From the NCBI RefSeq assembly GCF_002835825.1, contig NZ_PIZH01000005.1:1-17316 (forward strand): 17,316 nt of DNA, written 5' to 3'. The stretch comes from Methanoregula sp. GTDB lineage: Archaea; Halobacteriota; Methanomicrobia; Methanomicrobiales; Methanospirillaceae. Below, piece by piece: positions 6,150 through 13,953 of this stretch. Below the pieces are notes generated by a model. The model was given only the letters and a program-made list of their open reading frames with translations. It made no database searches and was not told the origin of the DNA. Each line of letters opens with the position of its first letter. Position 1 is the stretch's first letter. Made by a program: the position numbers and the translations under genes.

Positions 6150-7034
6150 ATGACACAATATTGCAATTCCCCCGGCAGAATGGCAATTATCCTCCTCTGC
6201 ATGACATTTGTTCTTATCATGCCAGTCCAGGCATTTACCGCTGATTCCCTGGATATCACAATTGCAAAAAATGGAGACGCTACCGCGGTCTTTCGGTTCA
6301 CTCTTGAAGGGCTGATCGAGAATGCCATCCCCCAGTCCATGCTTGAGGAGCAGCTCATAAAGGGGCTTTCCTCCGGTTCCGAGCCGCCCACGCTCGTCTC
6401 AATGGACCGGTCCCGTGCCACCATTGTGTTAAAGAAGTTCGCAAATACCTATGACAACCCACAGGGAACCGACTACCAGACCAGTTCCATGGATTTCCGA
6501 AAGGCTGAAATCGCCCTCAAGGATTCTGCTGTGAGCAGTATTATTACAGCGGACTTCTCTCCGGAGACTGCAACCCTGATCTTCCCCGATGGATATGTCC
6601 GGACATTCACAAACATTGAATCGCTTCCCTCTATAACCCACACGGTTATCGACCCGGTGAAAGCAGCATCTGCGAAAGCCGCTCAAACAACAACCGGAAT
6701 CCTGCCTGTAATCCCGGCCGTTGCCGCGCAAACCGGAACCCTCAACGTAACATCTCAGCCTGAAGGAGTCACAGTCTGGATCGATGGGACAAACTATGGT
6801 AATACACCCGCAGTTTTCCCCGGCATTCCGGCAGGAGAACACACGCTCACCTTTAAAAAAGAGGGGTATACCCCGGTAACAAAAGAAGTTAATCTCAATG
6901 ACGGGATGACAATCCGGCTCTCAGTATACCTTGCGCCTGCAGAGCCCACGCCCACACAATCTCCTGTCGGTGCACTTGCTGCAGGGGTTGCCATTGCCCT
7001 TTGTCTTGCCCTCTGGGCAGCAAGGAAACGGTAA
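6150..7034 (+). CDS. Secreted, membrane-anchored PEGA-domain protein
   Basis: This is a 294-residue surface protein. A signal peptide covers about residues 1-28 (MAIILLCMTFVLIMPVQA core). A roughly 160-residue N-terminal region follows (SLDITIAKNGDATAVFRFTL), which I do not recognise as a named domain. One PEGA domain lies at about 196-261 (GTLNVTSQPEGVTVWIDG, GNTPAVFPGIPAGEHTLTF, KKEGYTP), then a Pro/Thr linker and a C-terminal helix at 273-290 ending in RKR, so the bulk faces outside. PEGA domains are beta-sandwich repeats common in methanogen surface proteins, probably for cell-wall or polymer contact; this is family knowledge. ATG 6150 is chosen because AAAAGGAA (6135-6142) lies seven bases upstream; ATG 6180 is an alternative. 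It converges with a second PEGA gene. Confidence 0.85.
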   Translation: MTQYCNSPGRMAIILLCMTFVLIMPVQAFTADSLDITIAKNGDATAVFRFTLEGLIENAIPQSMLEEQLIKGLSSGSEPPTLVSMDRSRATIVLKKFANTYDNPQGTDYQTSSMDFRKAEIALKDSAVSSIITADFSPETATLIFPDGYVRTFTNIESLPSITHTVIDPVKAASAKAAQTTTGILPVIPAVAAQTGTLNVTSQPEGVTVWIDGTNYGNTPAVFPGIPAGEHTLTFKKEGYTPVTKEVNLNDGMTIRLSVYLAPAEPTPTQSPVGALAAGVAIALCLALWAARKR

Positions 7035-7061
7035 TCCTCCCACTTCTTTCTTCCATCCATG

Positions 7062-7073
7062 GGCAGGCCTGCC
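7062..7073. repeat. 12-bp perfect palindrome
   Basis: GGCAGGCCTGCC is fully self-complementary and lies 28 bases after the stop of the single-PEGA gene, in the 217-base gap between convergent PEGA genes. With no central loop it is a poor hairpin; chance or a protein site is possible. Confidence 0.35.
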
Positions 7074-7149
7074 AAAGGATCCGGTGCTTTCAACCCATGA
7101 AAGAATGCTCTGCTGATTTCGCTGACAATGCAATAATCTTTGTAATCTG

Positions 7150-7176
7150 AAGCAGAATCCGCCAAAGCAGAATCCG
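7150..7176. repeat. Tandem direct repeat AAGCAGAATCCG
   Basis: The 12-mer occurs at 7150-7161 and 7165-7176 with a three-base spacer (CCA). It lies in the non-coding gap between the two PEGA genes. The rest of this gap (7035-7251) holds only the palindrome at 7062 and the minus-strand T-runs; I see no gene in it. Confidence 0.5.
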
Positions 7177-7227
7177 AAGTCCTGTTCCCCATACCAGACA
7201 TCTCGGATTTCCATGGAGAAAATAACG

Positions 7228-7242
7228 AAAAACTAAAAAAAA
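7228..7242 (-). terminator. T-run terminator of the five-repeat PEGA gene
   Basis: On the minus strand an eight-T run (7242-7235) and a five-T run (7232-7228) begin ten bases after the stop codon at 7252-7254. This is a strong archaeal oligo-T terminator. Confidence 0.6.
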
Positions 7243-7251
7243 GAGCGCGGT

Positions 7252-8559
7252 TCAGTCCTTCCTGCAGAGGAGGAGCAGGACTGCGCCAATTATCGCTATC
7301 CCGGCAACGACAGGGGTCATTGATGACTTTGGTGTTGGTGTCACATGGGTCAGGGCCGCCGAAACCGTGCTGACTGCCCCACTGTTCACCTGGGTCGAGA
7401 CCGAATATTCCTGGTACCCGTCCAGTTTCATAGATACCGTGTGGGTCCCGGCTGTGACATCCGGCAGGGTGAGCGGTGAAATCCCGACAAAAGCATTGTC
7501 AAGGAAAACATTCGCACCAGCCGGGGTTGAGGTAACGGTGAGGCCACCGGTACCAGTGGGGGTTGTGGTTGGCTGGAGGAGCGCACTCACTTCAGTCACA
7601 GTATTTGATGACACCGAGACCGTTGCAGAGTACTGATGGTAGCCGGGGCGGTTTAGGACCACGGCATGTGTTCCGGTAGCGATATTGTTCAGGTGCAGGG
7701 AGCCTGATGCCGGGGTCTCGCCCATGATGGTCCCGTCAAGGGTTACCGATGCCCCACCGGGACTCGAAGAAACATAGATCCAGCCGGTTGTGGAGGATGG
7801 CATCGGGTTCAGTGTGGCATCGATGGTCCGGGTGCCACCCGCAGGCACATCAACCGTCGATTTCCAGTCATAATACCCGGCATGATCGACTTCCAGGATA
7901 TGGGTACCGGCAGCGATGTTGCTGATCGTGAGAGGTGTGGTTCCCTTATATACGGCATCAAGGAAAATGCTGGAGCCGGTGGGCGCGGATATCACGTACA
8001 GCGAACCGGTTGTTACGTGAGGTGTCAGCGGGCAGTGGACGGTTGTCTGTATCCCGGATGAGACATAGGCCGTGGTCGAATAATCCTGGTAGCCGGATTT
8101 CTCTGCCCGTATTGTATAACTCCCGGGCCAGACATCGGCAATTGTCAGGGGTGAGAGGCCGCGATAGTCACCATTGAAATAGATCTCCGCACCGGATGGC
8201 TGGGAACTCACAAAGATGGAGCCGTACCGTACCGGGGTCGGGGTCACTACCGGGTTTAAGGTTGTGTAAACTGTCGTTGTCTGGCCTTTTCCGGGCATGG
8301 TGAGGGCGGCTGTGTCAGTCGTATACCCGCTCTTCTCTACTTTTGCCGTGGAATAGGGAGCCCCGGTCGTGTACACAACGGCAGTGTACGACCCGCCGCT
8401 GATCTCTCCCATATACTTACCGTCAAAGTAAACGGAAGCACCATCCACATTACAATAAACCGTTATCCATCCTTCATCGCCGCCAAGACCGGTTGCACCG
8501 GGAATGCAGCTTAACAGGATCAGAGAAATAATGCACAGAATCAGGGATGTCTTCTTCAT
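7252..8559 (-). CDS. Multi-PEGA-domain surface protein with C-terminal anchor
   Basis: This 435-residue protein begins with a signal peptide (MKKTSLILCIISLILLSC..., about 1-24). Five tandem PEGA-type repeats follow, at about 30-102 (divergent, with an AVVYTTGAPYSTAKVEKSGY insertion), 111-178, 181-252, 257-328 and 335-405. Each has the S-x-P-x-G-A-x-[IVF]-[FYT]-[LF]-D/N-G strand, a G-x-[ST]-P loop and G-T/S-[HY]-x-[LIV] plus a G-Y turn. A VTPTPKSS linker leads to a membrane helix at about 413-431 ending RKD. It should sit on the outer face, probably in contact with the cell wall or S-layer. The start is ATG 8559, with AGGAGA eight bases upstream; ATG 8598 would add residues before the signal peptide. 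It is convergent with, and related to, the single-PEGA gene. Confidence 0.9.
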   Translation of the reverse strand: MKKTSLILCIISLILLSCIPGATGLGGDEGWITVYCNVDGASVYFDGKYMGEISGGSYTAVVYTTGAPYSTAKVEKSGYTTDTAALTMPGKGQTTTVYTTLNPVVTPTPVRYGSIFVSSQPSGAEIYFNGDYRGLSPLTIADVWPGSYTIRAEKSGYQDYSTTAYVSSGIQTTVHCPLTPHVTTGSLYVISAPTGSSIFLDAVYKGTTPLTISNIAAGTHILEVDHAGYYDWKSTVDVPAGGTRTIDATLNPMPSSTTGWIYVSSSPGGASVTLDGTIMGETPASGSLHLNNIATGTHAVVLNRPGYHQYSATVSVSSNTVTEVSALLQPTTTPTGTGGLTVTSTPAGANVFLDNAFVGISPLTLPDVTAGTHTVSMKLDGYQEYSVSTQVNSGAVSTVSAALTHVTPTPKSSMTPVVAGIAIIGAVLLLLCRKD

Positions 8560-8593
8560 AGGAATTCTCCTGTGAGGGAAGATGGGTGCGGAT

Positions 8594-8604
8594 ACCATAA
8601 AAAT
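8594..8604 (-). promoter_or_regulatory. TATA-like / T-run site between methyltransferase and PEGA genes
   Basis: On the minus strand CATTTTTATGG lies 20 bases after the methyltransferase stop and about 40 bases before ATG 8559. The T5 could end the methyltransferase transcript, and the same bases could be the TATA box of the PEGA gene, giving a short leader that includes its AGGAGA site. Confidence 0.3.
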
Positions 8605-8623
8605 GATCTACGCAAGGAAGATA

Positions 8624-9262
8624 TCATGCTGGCTTTGAAAACAGGCAGGCAATCTCGGAACGGGGATACTCTCTCCCCCGGACGCGGAGCGCCCATTCAA
8701 TATGCTCAACAGATTGGAGAGTATATTCCGTAAAGATCCTGGTCACTTCCGGTTCCGTGAAATACCGGGTCATGATACCGTTTCCCCGGAAATAGGTTGC
8801 CCGTCCGGTTTCCTTACCGTTACCACAGCGGAAATCCTGCTGAGAAAAGACCACCACGTATATGCTTCCACCCGGTCGGAGCACCCGATCTATCTCCCAG
8901 GAGATATGCTGCAGACCATCAAGAGGAGAATGACCCAGCAGGTGGATGGCTGTCACCGCATCAAACGAACTGTTCCGGAAGGGGAGCCGGATGGCGTCTG
9001 CGACAACCAGATCCGCTGGTGCCCTATTTCCTGCTGCATTTCGGGCAAGAGAGAGCGCAGCAGGAGAGAAATCGGCAGCAGTCACACGCCAGCCCGAATT
9101 CAGCATTGCGACAAGGGATTTGCCATCCCCGCAACCAAGATCAAGGACACGCGTCCCGGAAGAGAAGGCTGGCAGCTTCCTCGGCGAACCACCGTACAGT
9201 CGTCCCTTCTTCCGGTAGTCTGCTTCCCAGGATGCCTGCTGCGATTCTCTGTTCACCGGCAT
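8624..9262 (-). CDS. Class I SAM-dependent methyltransferase
   Basis: This 212-residue protein is a methyltransferase-11-type single domain. Motif I VLDLGCGDGKS lies at residues 39-49, an acidic residue ends strand 2 (AADFSPAAL, Asp64), VVADAIRLPFRNSSFDAV spans 86-103, and VLRPGGSIYVVVF spans 127-139. The C-terminal part (RYFTEPEV and the closing IACLFSKPA) is usual for the family. Small molecules are likelier substrates than nucleic acid, but the target cannot be told. The first 25 residues (SWEADYRKKGRLYGGSPR) are a typical cap. The start at ATG 9262 has GAGGA about eight bases upstream. It lies 75 bases after the ASKHA gene on the same strand with no clear promoter between, so cotranscription is possible, but a link to corrinoid chemistry is not shown. 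Confidence 0.88.
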   Translation of the reverse strand: MPVNRESQQASWEADYRKKGRLYGGSPRKLPAFSSGTRVLDLGCGDGKSLVAMLNSGWRVTAADFSPAALSLARNAAGNRAPADLVVADAIRLPFRNSSFDAVTAIHLLGHSPLDGLQHISWEIDRVLRPGGSIYVVVFSQQDFRCGNGKETGRATYFRGNGIMTRYFTEPEVTRIFTEYTLQSVEHIEWALRVRGREYPRSEIACLFSKPA

Positions 9263-9337
9263 TGTTGTGTCCTCTTCATTGTCAGGGTAATGACCGCTTC
9301 CTGCGGGCTGCCAGCCATGACGGGACGTTCCTTGCTG

Positions 9338-11170
9338 TCAGTGCCGGGGAAAATACTCAGGTTTGCCCGGGATATAGACAGCGGCCGCATATTCCTCGAT
9401 GAAATCGGCATCCACCAGCAGGTCGATATAGACCATCCTCCGGGCAATGTCCGCTGCCTTATCTCTCACGTTTCGCGAGAGGAGCGCTGCACATGCACCC
9501 GAAAGGGAGCCGTTCCCGATCCCTTTGATAGTGGCCTGAACAAAGTCAGGAATTATCCCGAACTCCACAATCTTCTTTGTGTCCGCATATGCCCCGAATG
9601 CACCGGCAAGGAAGACGTGGCGGATATCGGCAATGCCGACACGGTACTTGTTCATCAGCACTCCTATTGCCCCGCATGCGGCAGCTTTGGAGTCGATGAG
9701 GTAGGCCATGTCGTTTTTCGTAATCAGGATATCCTGCCCGGTCGCGGTCTTCTCGCCAGCAACCAGGACATACTCCGGACCATCAGGCCCATCCCGCACA
9801 CCGGGTTTTCCGGAAACGATCCTACCGGTGAAGTCAAGGATTCCCGCTGCTACCAGGGCCGCAGCCGCATCGATGATCCCGGACCCGCAGATCCCCCGGG
9901 GCTTTACGCCACCGATTGTCGTGTATGCAACAATACCTGAAGCAGGGTCAATGATCACATGGTCAATTGCCCCGCTCATGGCCCGCATGCCGGATGAGAT
10001 ACCGGCTCCTTCGAACGCCGGCCCGGAAGCGCACGAGACCGAAGCCATCCAGTCCGCGTTGCCCAGGATCACTTCGCCATTTGTCCCGAGATCGATTACC
10101 ATCGAGAGTTCGCCGGAACGATTCATGCCGGACGTTATAACATCTCCCACGGCATCGCCCCCGACAAAACGGCTCACATCGGGAAGGCAGAAAACGCGTG
10201 CAGCGGGATTGATCGCGATGCCCAGCGCCCCGGCCATCACAATGCGGGGCTCACGCGGGATCTCGACAGTTACGAGTTCAAGCGGGGATGGATCACGCCC
10301 GTGAAGGAGCCAGGCCATGACAGTGTTGCCGGCAATACAGGCATCACAGATATCTTCGGCATCGATGGTGGACGTTTTCGTGAGCTGCCGGATAACTGCG
10401 TTGATACTGTCAATTGCAGCCGACTGTAGCTTTTTTAGCCCGGCTTCCTTTTTTGCCAGGGCAATGCGGGTGAGAAGCTCTTCCCCATGGGTGATCTGCT
10501 GGTTGAGGACAGATGACTCGGCACAGACCCGGCCGGTGTTCAGGTCAACGAGAACGCCGACAACTGTCGTTGTACCGAGATCGATCGCAAGCCCGTAATT
10601 CCGGGCAGTTGTATCTCCATTCTCGATACGAATCACTTCCGGGAACCTGTCAGAGCGCGTGACGGTAATGGTACAGGCTTCGTGGGAAGTGGTAATCCGC
10701 TGCAGCTGGTCCCGGGTCATGTGGGGCCGGGGGCCCCGGTAACCTTCGAGCTGGATCGAACGGTGAGCAAGGTTATGGCTGTCCGTATGCGTGATGGCGA
10801 TCCGGTGTTTTGTCACCGCCGGGTCAATCTTGCTGACAGATTCATGATGATTCTGTAGGATCTTCGGGGAATCTGTCCGGCTCTCTATAGGGATGATGAA
10901 CTCGCAGTCTCCAAGAACATGGGTCTGGCAGGCCCGGCAGTAGTTCTTCTGGACTTCCTGCTCTGTGAGCCCGCGAAGTGCTGCCGGGGCATGTGCATCG
11001 CAGTCCCCCCGCACATGGATGACTTTGCACTTGTTGCACTCACCTTTTCCCCCGCAGATACTCTCAACTAGAATGCCCGCAGACCGGATAGCAGAAAGGA
11101 CGGTGGTGCCCGGTACTACCGTTGCGGTTTTTCCCATGGGGAAAAAAACGACCTGGCAGGAACCCGTCAT
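9338..11170 (-). CDS. [2Fe-2S]/ASKHA-domain protein (DUF4445), RACo-like corrinoid-protein activator
   Basis: This is a 610-residue protein. The N-terminus (about 1-95) is a plant-type ferredoxin domain with Cys39, Cys45 and Cys48 (CGGKGECNKC) and Cys78 or Cys81 as fourth ligand. A linker and a middle domain follow. From about residue 192 there is an ASKHA ATPase-fold domain with phosphate motifs YGLAIDLGTTTVVGVLVDL and VIDLGTNGEVILGN, then CASGPAFEGAGISSGM and a C-terminal GAFGAYAD segment. This is the layout of RACo, which uses ATP to reduce Co(II) to Co(I) in the bacterial corrinoid iron-sulfur protein. Methanosarcina RamA instead has two 4Fe-4S clusters. Lying 93 bases downstream of cdhE, it very likely reactivates CdhD/CdhE. 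ATG 11170 is chosen over GTG 11179 because GGTGTC ends a few bases before it. Confidence 0.88.
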   Translation of the reverse strand: MTGSCQVVFFPMGKTATVVPGTTVLSAIRSAGILVESICGGKGECNKCKVIHVRGDCDAHAPAALRGLTEQEVQKNYCRACQTHVLGDCEFIIPIESRTDSPKILQNHHESVSKIDPAVTKHRIAITHTDSHNLAHRSIQLEGYRGPRPHMTRDQLQRITTSHEACTITVTRSDRFPEVIRIENGDTTARNYGLAIDLGTTTVVGVLVDLNTGRVCAESSVLNQQITHGEELLTRIALAKKEAGLKKLQSAAIDSINAVIRQLTKTSTIDAEDICDACIAGNTVMAWLLHGRDPSPLELVTVEIPREPRIVMAGALGIAINPAARVFCLPDVSRFVGGDAVGDVITSGMNRSGELSMVIDLGTNGEVILGNADWMASVSCASGPAFEGAGISSGMRAMSGAIDHVIIDPASGIVAYTTIGGVKPRGICGSGIIDAAAALVAAGILDFTGRIVSGKPGVRDGPDGPEYVLVAGEKTATGQDILITKNDMAYLIDSKAAACGAIGVLMNKYRVGIADIRHVFLAGAFGAYADTKKIVEFGIIPDFVQATIKGIGNGSLSGACAALLSRNVRDKAADIARRMVYIDLLVDADFIEEYAAAVYIPGKPEYFPRH

Positions 11171-11230
11171 ATCAGACACCGCTGGCGGGTGACAACGGGT
11201 TGCCCCACAGGTAATGGATCACGGTAACGA

Positions 11231-11248
11231 GCATAGGTTTTTTTATGG
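11231..11248 (-). promoter_or_regulatory. BRE/TATA-like promoter before the ASKHA gene
   Basis: On the minus strand AAAAAAACCTATGC (11244-11231) resembles the CGAAACCTTATGC motif before the GHMP gene. It would place the start site near 11209 with a leader of about 40 bases. This suggests the ASKHA gene can be transcribed on its own as well as from the cdh operon. Confidence 0.35.
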
Positions 11249-11263
11249 CCGGGATCATGTCGA

Positions 11264-12700
11264 TCAACGTTCCACGGGCCAGCGATCGCGGAGGAACTGC
11301 GAGATCCCCGACGAGTCCTTGGGTCCGACCAGGATCTTCCAGCCCGTTGCTTCCTCGGTCTCCCCGCTCAGACGTGCAGCGAGTCCCGGGATGATCAGGG
11401 TGGTATGGCTCACAAACCCTGCAACATTGTTTTCCTTGAGTGCCTGAGCAATTCCCTCGGCAGTGAAATTCCGGCCGGCAACGGCGCTCTCGACACTGAG
11501 ACCTCCCGTGTCTGCGACGATGAGATAGCAGTCAAGGTTCGCCGATTTGATGTCGGACTCGACCGTGAAATAGGTCAGGGCATAGTTGGTGGTGATGAGC
11601 ACCGGTGATGTGGCATCAGGCCGGCCGAACGTCCGGACACCGGATTCGACAGATACCGGTTTCCGGGGATCGGTATAGAGGTTGAACCGCCAGATGAGCT
11701 GTGGAAGGAGCACCCAGCCGTCAAGGCTGTGCATGATGAGAAGGTCGGAATAACGCGAGATGAGCATGGAAGCCGTGATCGCCTCCCGCCACTTGAGGAC
11801 ATCCTCGGAGAGCTCGCTGCCGGCCCAGACCGTGAGCGGGACACCGAGGAGCGGGAAGCCGAAGAGATCGTCAAACTGCTTTGTAGCAGCGGTACGGATG
11901 GCCGTGAAATTGGCAATGGTATCGCCCAGACCATCGTCAGGGAAGGTACCAGGATCGAGGACAAGGTCGCGAATACCGCAGGCAAGCAGGGTTGCGACAA
12001 GGGACCGGAGCAGTGCAAGGTCATTCGGGGCAAAGACCGCAAGCGGGGCATTGTGGGCAAGGGCAAGATCCGCCATCTCCTTCCAGTTCCTTTCCGTAGC
12101 TGCATAGATGAGAGGGCGGCGGCCTTTTACAGCCTCAAGACCGGCAGACATGACCCGTGCGTCCAGTGCACAGAGGATGAGCGGGAACCGGCTGGCCGAT
12201 GAAACGGTCTTCACGGTACTCCGGAACGTTTCCGGGTCGTTTGAGACCGAGCGGACGGCAATGGCATTGAGCGTCAGCTTCCGGCCAATGTAATTGTACG
12301 AAAAGTCCCCGATTCTGCGGACACGCTCAATGAGTTCCTCTTCCGGCATCAGGTCATTCACATCAATGGCTATCGGCGTCGCGTTATGGTACGTGAAGTC
12401 ATGGCGCTGCAGCACGTATTTTCCCCCGACATCCATGGCATAATCACCGGTGCCGATGGTAACCGTCCGGACAGGGGGAGCAAGAAGGAGTTCGAGTTTC
12501 TCCCGTTGCCCCGAGTATTCCTCCGTATGGACCGGGGGACAGTCAGCAAGGAGGAGTTCTCCGTTGACAAGCCGCGTGGCATAAGCCATGCAGTTTGCCT
12601 CGCCGCATTCCGCACAGTTGGTCCGGGGGAGCAGCTTGTACACATCTATCGGGCTGATCTCGCGGATGCTCTTTTTCTTCTTAGGTGGTGCTGCGGTCAT
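11264..12700 (-). CDS. cdhE: Acetyl-CoA decarbonylase/synthase gamma subunit (corrinoid iron-sulfur protein, large)
   Basis: CdhE (478 residues) is the larger subunit of the corrinoid iron-sulfur protein. It moves the methyl group between methyl-tetrahydrosarcinapterin and the A-cluster of CdhC. The N-terminal four-Cys motif is C29-x2-C32-x4-C37-x16-C54 (LPRTNCAECGEANCMAY...), which holds the low-potential [4Fe-4S] cluster used for cobalt reduction. A TIM-barrel methyltransferase-like region follows (about 90-330). The C-terminal part (from about 340: SPVLITTNYALTYFTVESDI, YLIVADTGGLSVESAVAG) is the cobamide-binding domain. Length is normal. The start ATG 12700 shares its bases with the cdhD stop (ATGA, 12697-12700), and GGGGGTG lies five bases upstream inside cdhD. 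The long in-frame extension to 12913 overlaps cdhD and is rejected. Confidence 0.97.
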   Translation of the reverse strand: MTAAPPKKKKSIREISPIDVYKLLPRTNCAECGEANCMAYATRLVNGELLLADCPPVHTEEYSGQREKLELLLAPPVRTVTIGTGDYAMDVGGKYVLQRHDFTYHNATPIAIDVNDLMPEEELIERVRRIGDFSYNYIGRKLTLNAIAVRSVSNDPETFRSTVKTVSSASRFPLILCALDARVMSAGLEAVKGRRPLIYAATERNWKEMADLALAHNAPLAVFAPNDLALLRSLVATLLACGIRDLVLDPGTFPDDGLGDTIANFTAIRTAATKQFDDLFGFPLLGVPLTVWAGSELSEDVLKWREAITASMLISRYSDLLIMHSLDGWVLLPQLIWRFNLYTDPRKPVSVESGVRTFGRPDATSPVLITTNYALTYFTVESDIKSANLDCYLIVADTGGLSVESAVAGRNFTAEGIAQALKENNVAGFVSHTTLIIPGLAARLSGETEEATGWKILVGPKDSSGISQFLRDRWPVER

Positions 12701-13953
12701 AGGCGCACCCCCACCCAGTCGGCAATCTGCCCGGGATGGGCTGTCCCGACAGCCGGAAGTCGCGGGACTATCTCCCGCAGGGTCAGGACTGCTGCGGGGT
12801 GCATCATCAGGAAAAGGTCCACGCCGGCAAGAAGCAGCGTGAGCGCATTGACGGTCTCCCAGACCGGCCCGCGGAGCTGGCGGGAACCATATTCCGGTGC
12901 CATCTTCATCCATGCTTCGCGGGCAGCCCAGGCATTGGTAGCGGCGGAGATGGTCGGGTGGGCAAGTTCAGTGTCCCCCATGAGTGCAGCATATCTCGCC
13001 CGTTCATGAATGGTGAAGGAGTACTCGAGGCCATAACCGAGAGCAACCGTAGTCAGGTCCATGACAATCTGCTCAGCGGGAATGTACTCGTACAGGCGGC
13101 GGTTGAGCTCCTTTGCATTGTTCAGGTCAAGGCCGGTGAACGCCAGAAGGGCATGCCCGTGGTCGCGTGCTGCGGTGGCAACCCGTTCAAGGGTCCCGGC
13201 TTCGGCCATGTCAAGTGTCACCGAGTTGATGAGCAGCCGTTCGCCTTCCGCCATCTCGGCAACAGCGGAGAAGACTTCGGCATCTTTTTTCGGATCGCCG
13301 CACCCGCCGATGATGAGCGGGACATCGACTGCCTGGAGCACATCTTCGACCGTTTTCACTGCTACCGAGGCCGGTGAATCGCGAAAGAGCGGATCGGTGC
13401 TGGTCAGGTGGACCGTCACCACATCAGCGCCAAACTTCTTCACGTTCATCTTCGCCCATTCGGCAGGGTCTTCGATGACATCAGTCACATTTTCCCGGAG
13501 TACTCTTGGAAGAGTTACCGGCATATCAAAGACATCGAGCGAGATGACCGGAGAATGGACCGGGGGCCGGGCCGGGTCCGAGTAGGCCGGGGCTGTTGCA
13601 CCGCCAATGGTAATGGACCGGCAGCGGCTTCCTCCTTCGGATTTTGTTGCACCCAGGCGCACTTCGCGAATCCGGCCGGGGAAATCGGAACTTGTCCTTG
13701 CATAGGACTCGCGTATCAGGTCCGTGAGTTTTACGACGGGTTGAACAGGTGCAGGAGGTACTGTGGGGGCAGCTGGTGCAGGCGTGCTTCCGGACAGGGG
13801 GATGAAGAGATCGAGATCGCCGATCTCCATCGAAAAATGCTCTAGCTCAACCTGGCTGACACCCTTTAAGAGTTCGCGAAGCTGCGGGGCAAGGGCGAAG
13901 AGCTGCGCTGCATCGATCGGGGGAGTGCTGTTCTCACTGTTTCTGCGTGCCAT
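12697..13953 (-). CDS. cdhD: Acetyl-CoA decarbonylase/synthase delta subunit (corrinoid iron-sulfur protein, small)
   Basis: CdhD (418 residues) is the smaller subunit of the corrinoid iron-sulfur protein and pairs with CdhE around the cobamide. About 50 N-terminal residues (LLKGVSQVELEHFSMEIGDL) precede a Pro/Ala-rich linker at 54-73 (STPAPAAPTVPPAPVQP). A TIM barrel follows with typical segments such as SPVISLDVFDMPVTLPRVLR, KKFGADVVTVHLTSTDP, VPLIIGGCGDPKKDAEVF and VMDLTTVALGYGLEYSF. The archaeal form has the linker and N-terminal piece that bacterial AcsD lacks. ATG 13953 is chosen because a strong GGGAGGTGA site (13967-13959) lies five bases upstream; the GTG at 13962 falls within that site. 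It overlaps cdhC by 20 bases and cdhE by 4, so translation of all three is probably coupled. No cooC (CdhX) lies between cdhC and cdhD. Confidence 0.97.
   Translation of the reverse strand: MARRNSENSTPPIDAAQLFALAPQLRELLKGVSQVELEHFSMEIGDLDLFIPLSGSTPAPAAPTVPPAPVQPVVKLTDLIRESYARTSSDFPGRIREVRLGATKSEGGSRCRSITIGGATAPAYSDPARPPVHSPVISLDVFDMPVTLPRVLRENVTDVIEDPAEWAKMNVKKFGADVVTVHLTSTDPLFRDSPASVAVKTVEDVLQAVDVPLIIGGCGDPKKDAEVFSAVAEMAEGERLLINSVTLDMAEAGTLERVATAARDHGHALLAFTGLDLNNAKELNRRLYEYIPAEQIVMDLTTVALGYGLEYSFTIHERARYAALMGDTELAHPTISAATNAWAAREAWMKMAPEYGSRQLRGPVWETVNALTLLLAGVDLFLMMHPAAVLTLREIVPRLPAVGTAHPGQIADWVGVRL

Noticed and set aside
7150..7176. CRISPR-like array from the 12-bp direct repeat
   Set aside because: There are only two short copies with a three-base spacer, and no cas genes nearby.
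8702..9940. 412-residue plus-strand ORF
   Set aside because: It is antisense across the methyltransferase and the ASKHA gene, has a Cys/Arg-rich composition typical of shadow frames, and no domain is visible.
12701..12913. N-terminal extension of CdhE
   Set aside because: The 71 extra residues lie wholly within cdhD in another frame, and the ATG at 12700 with the ATGA overlap gives the normal CdhE N-terminus.
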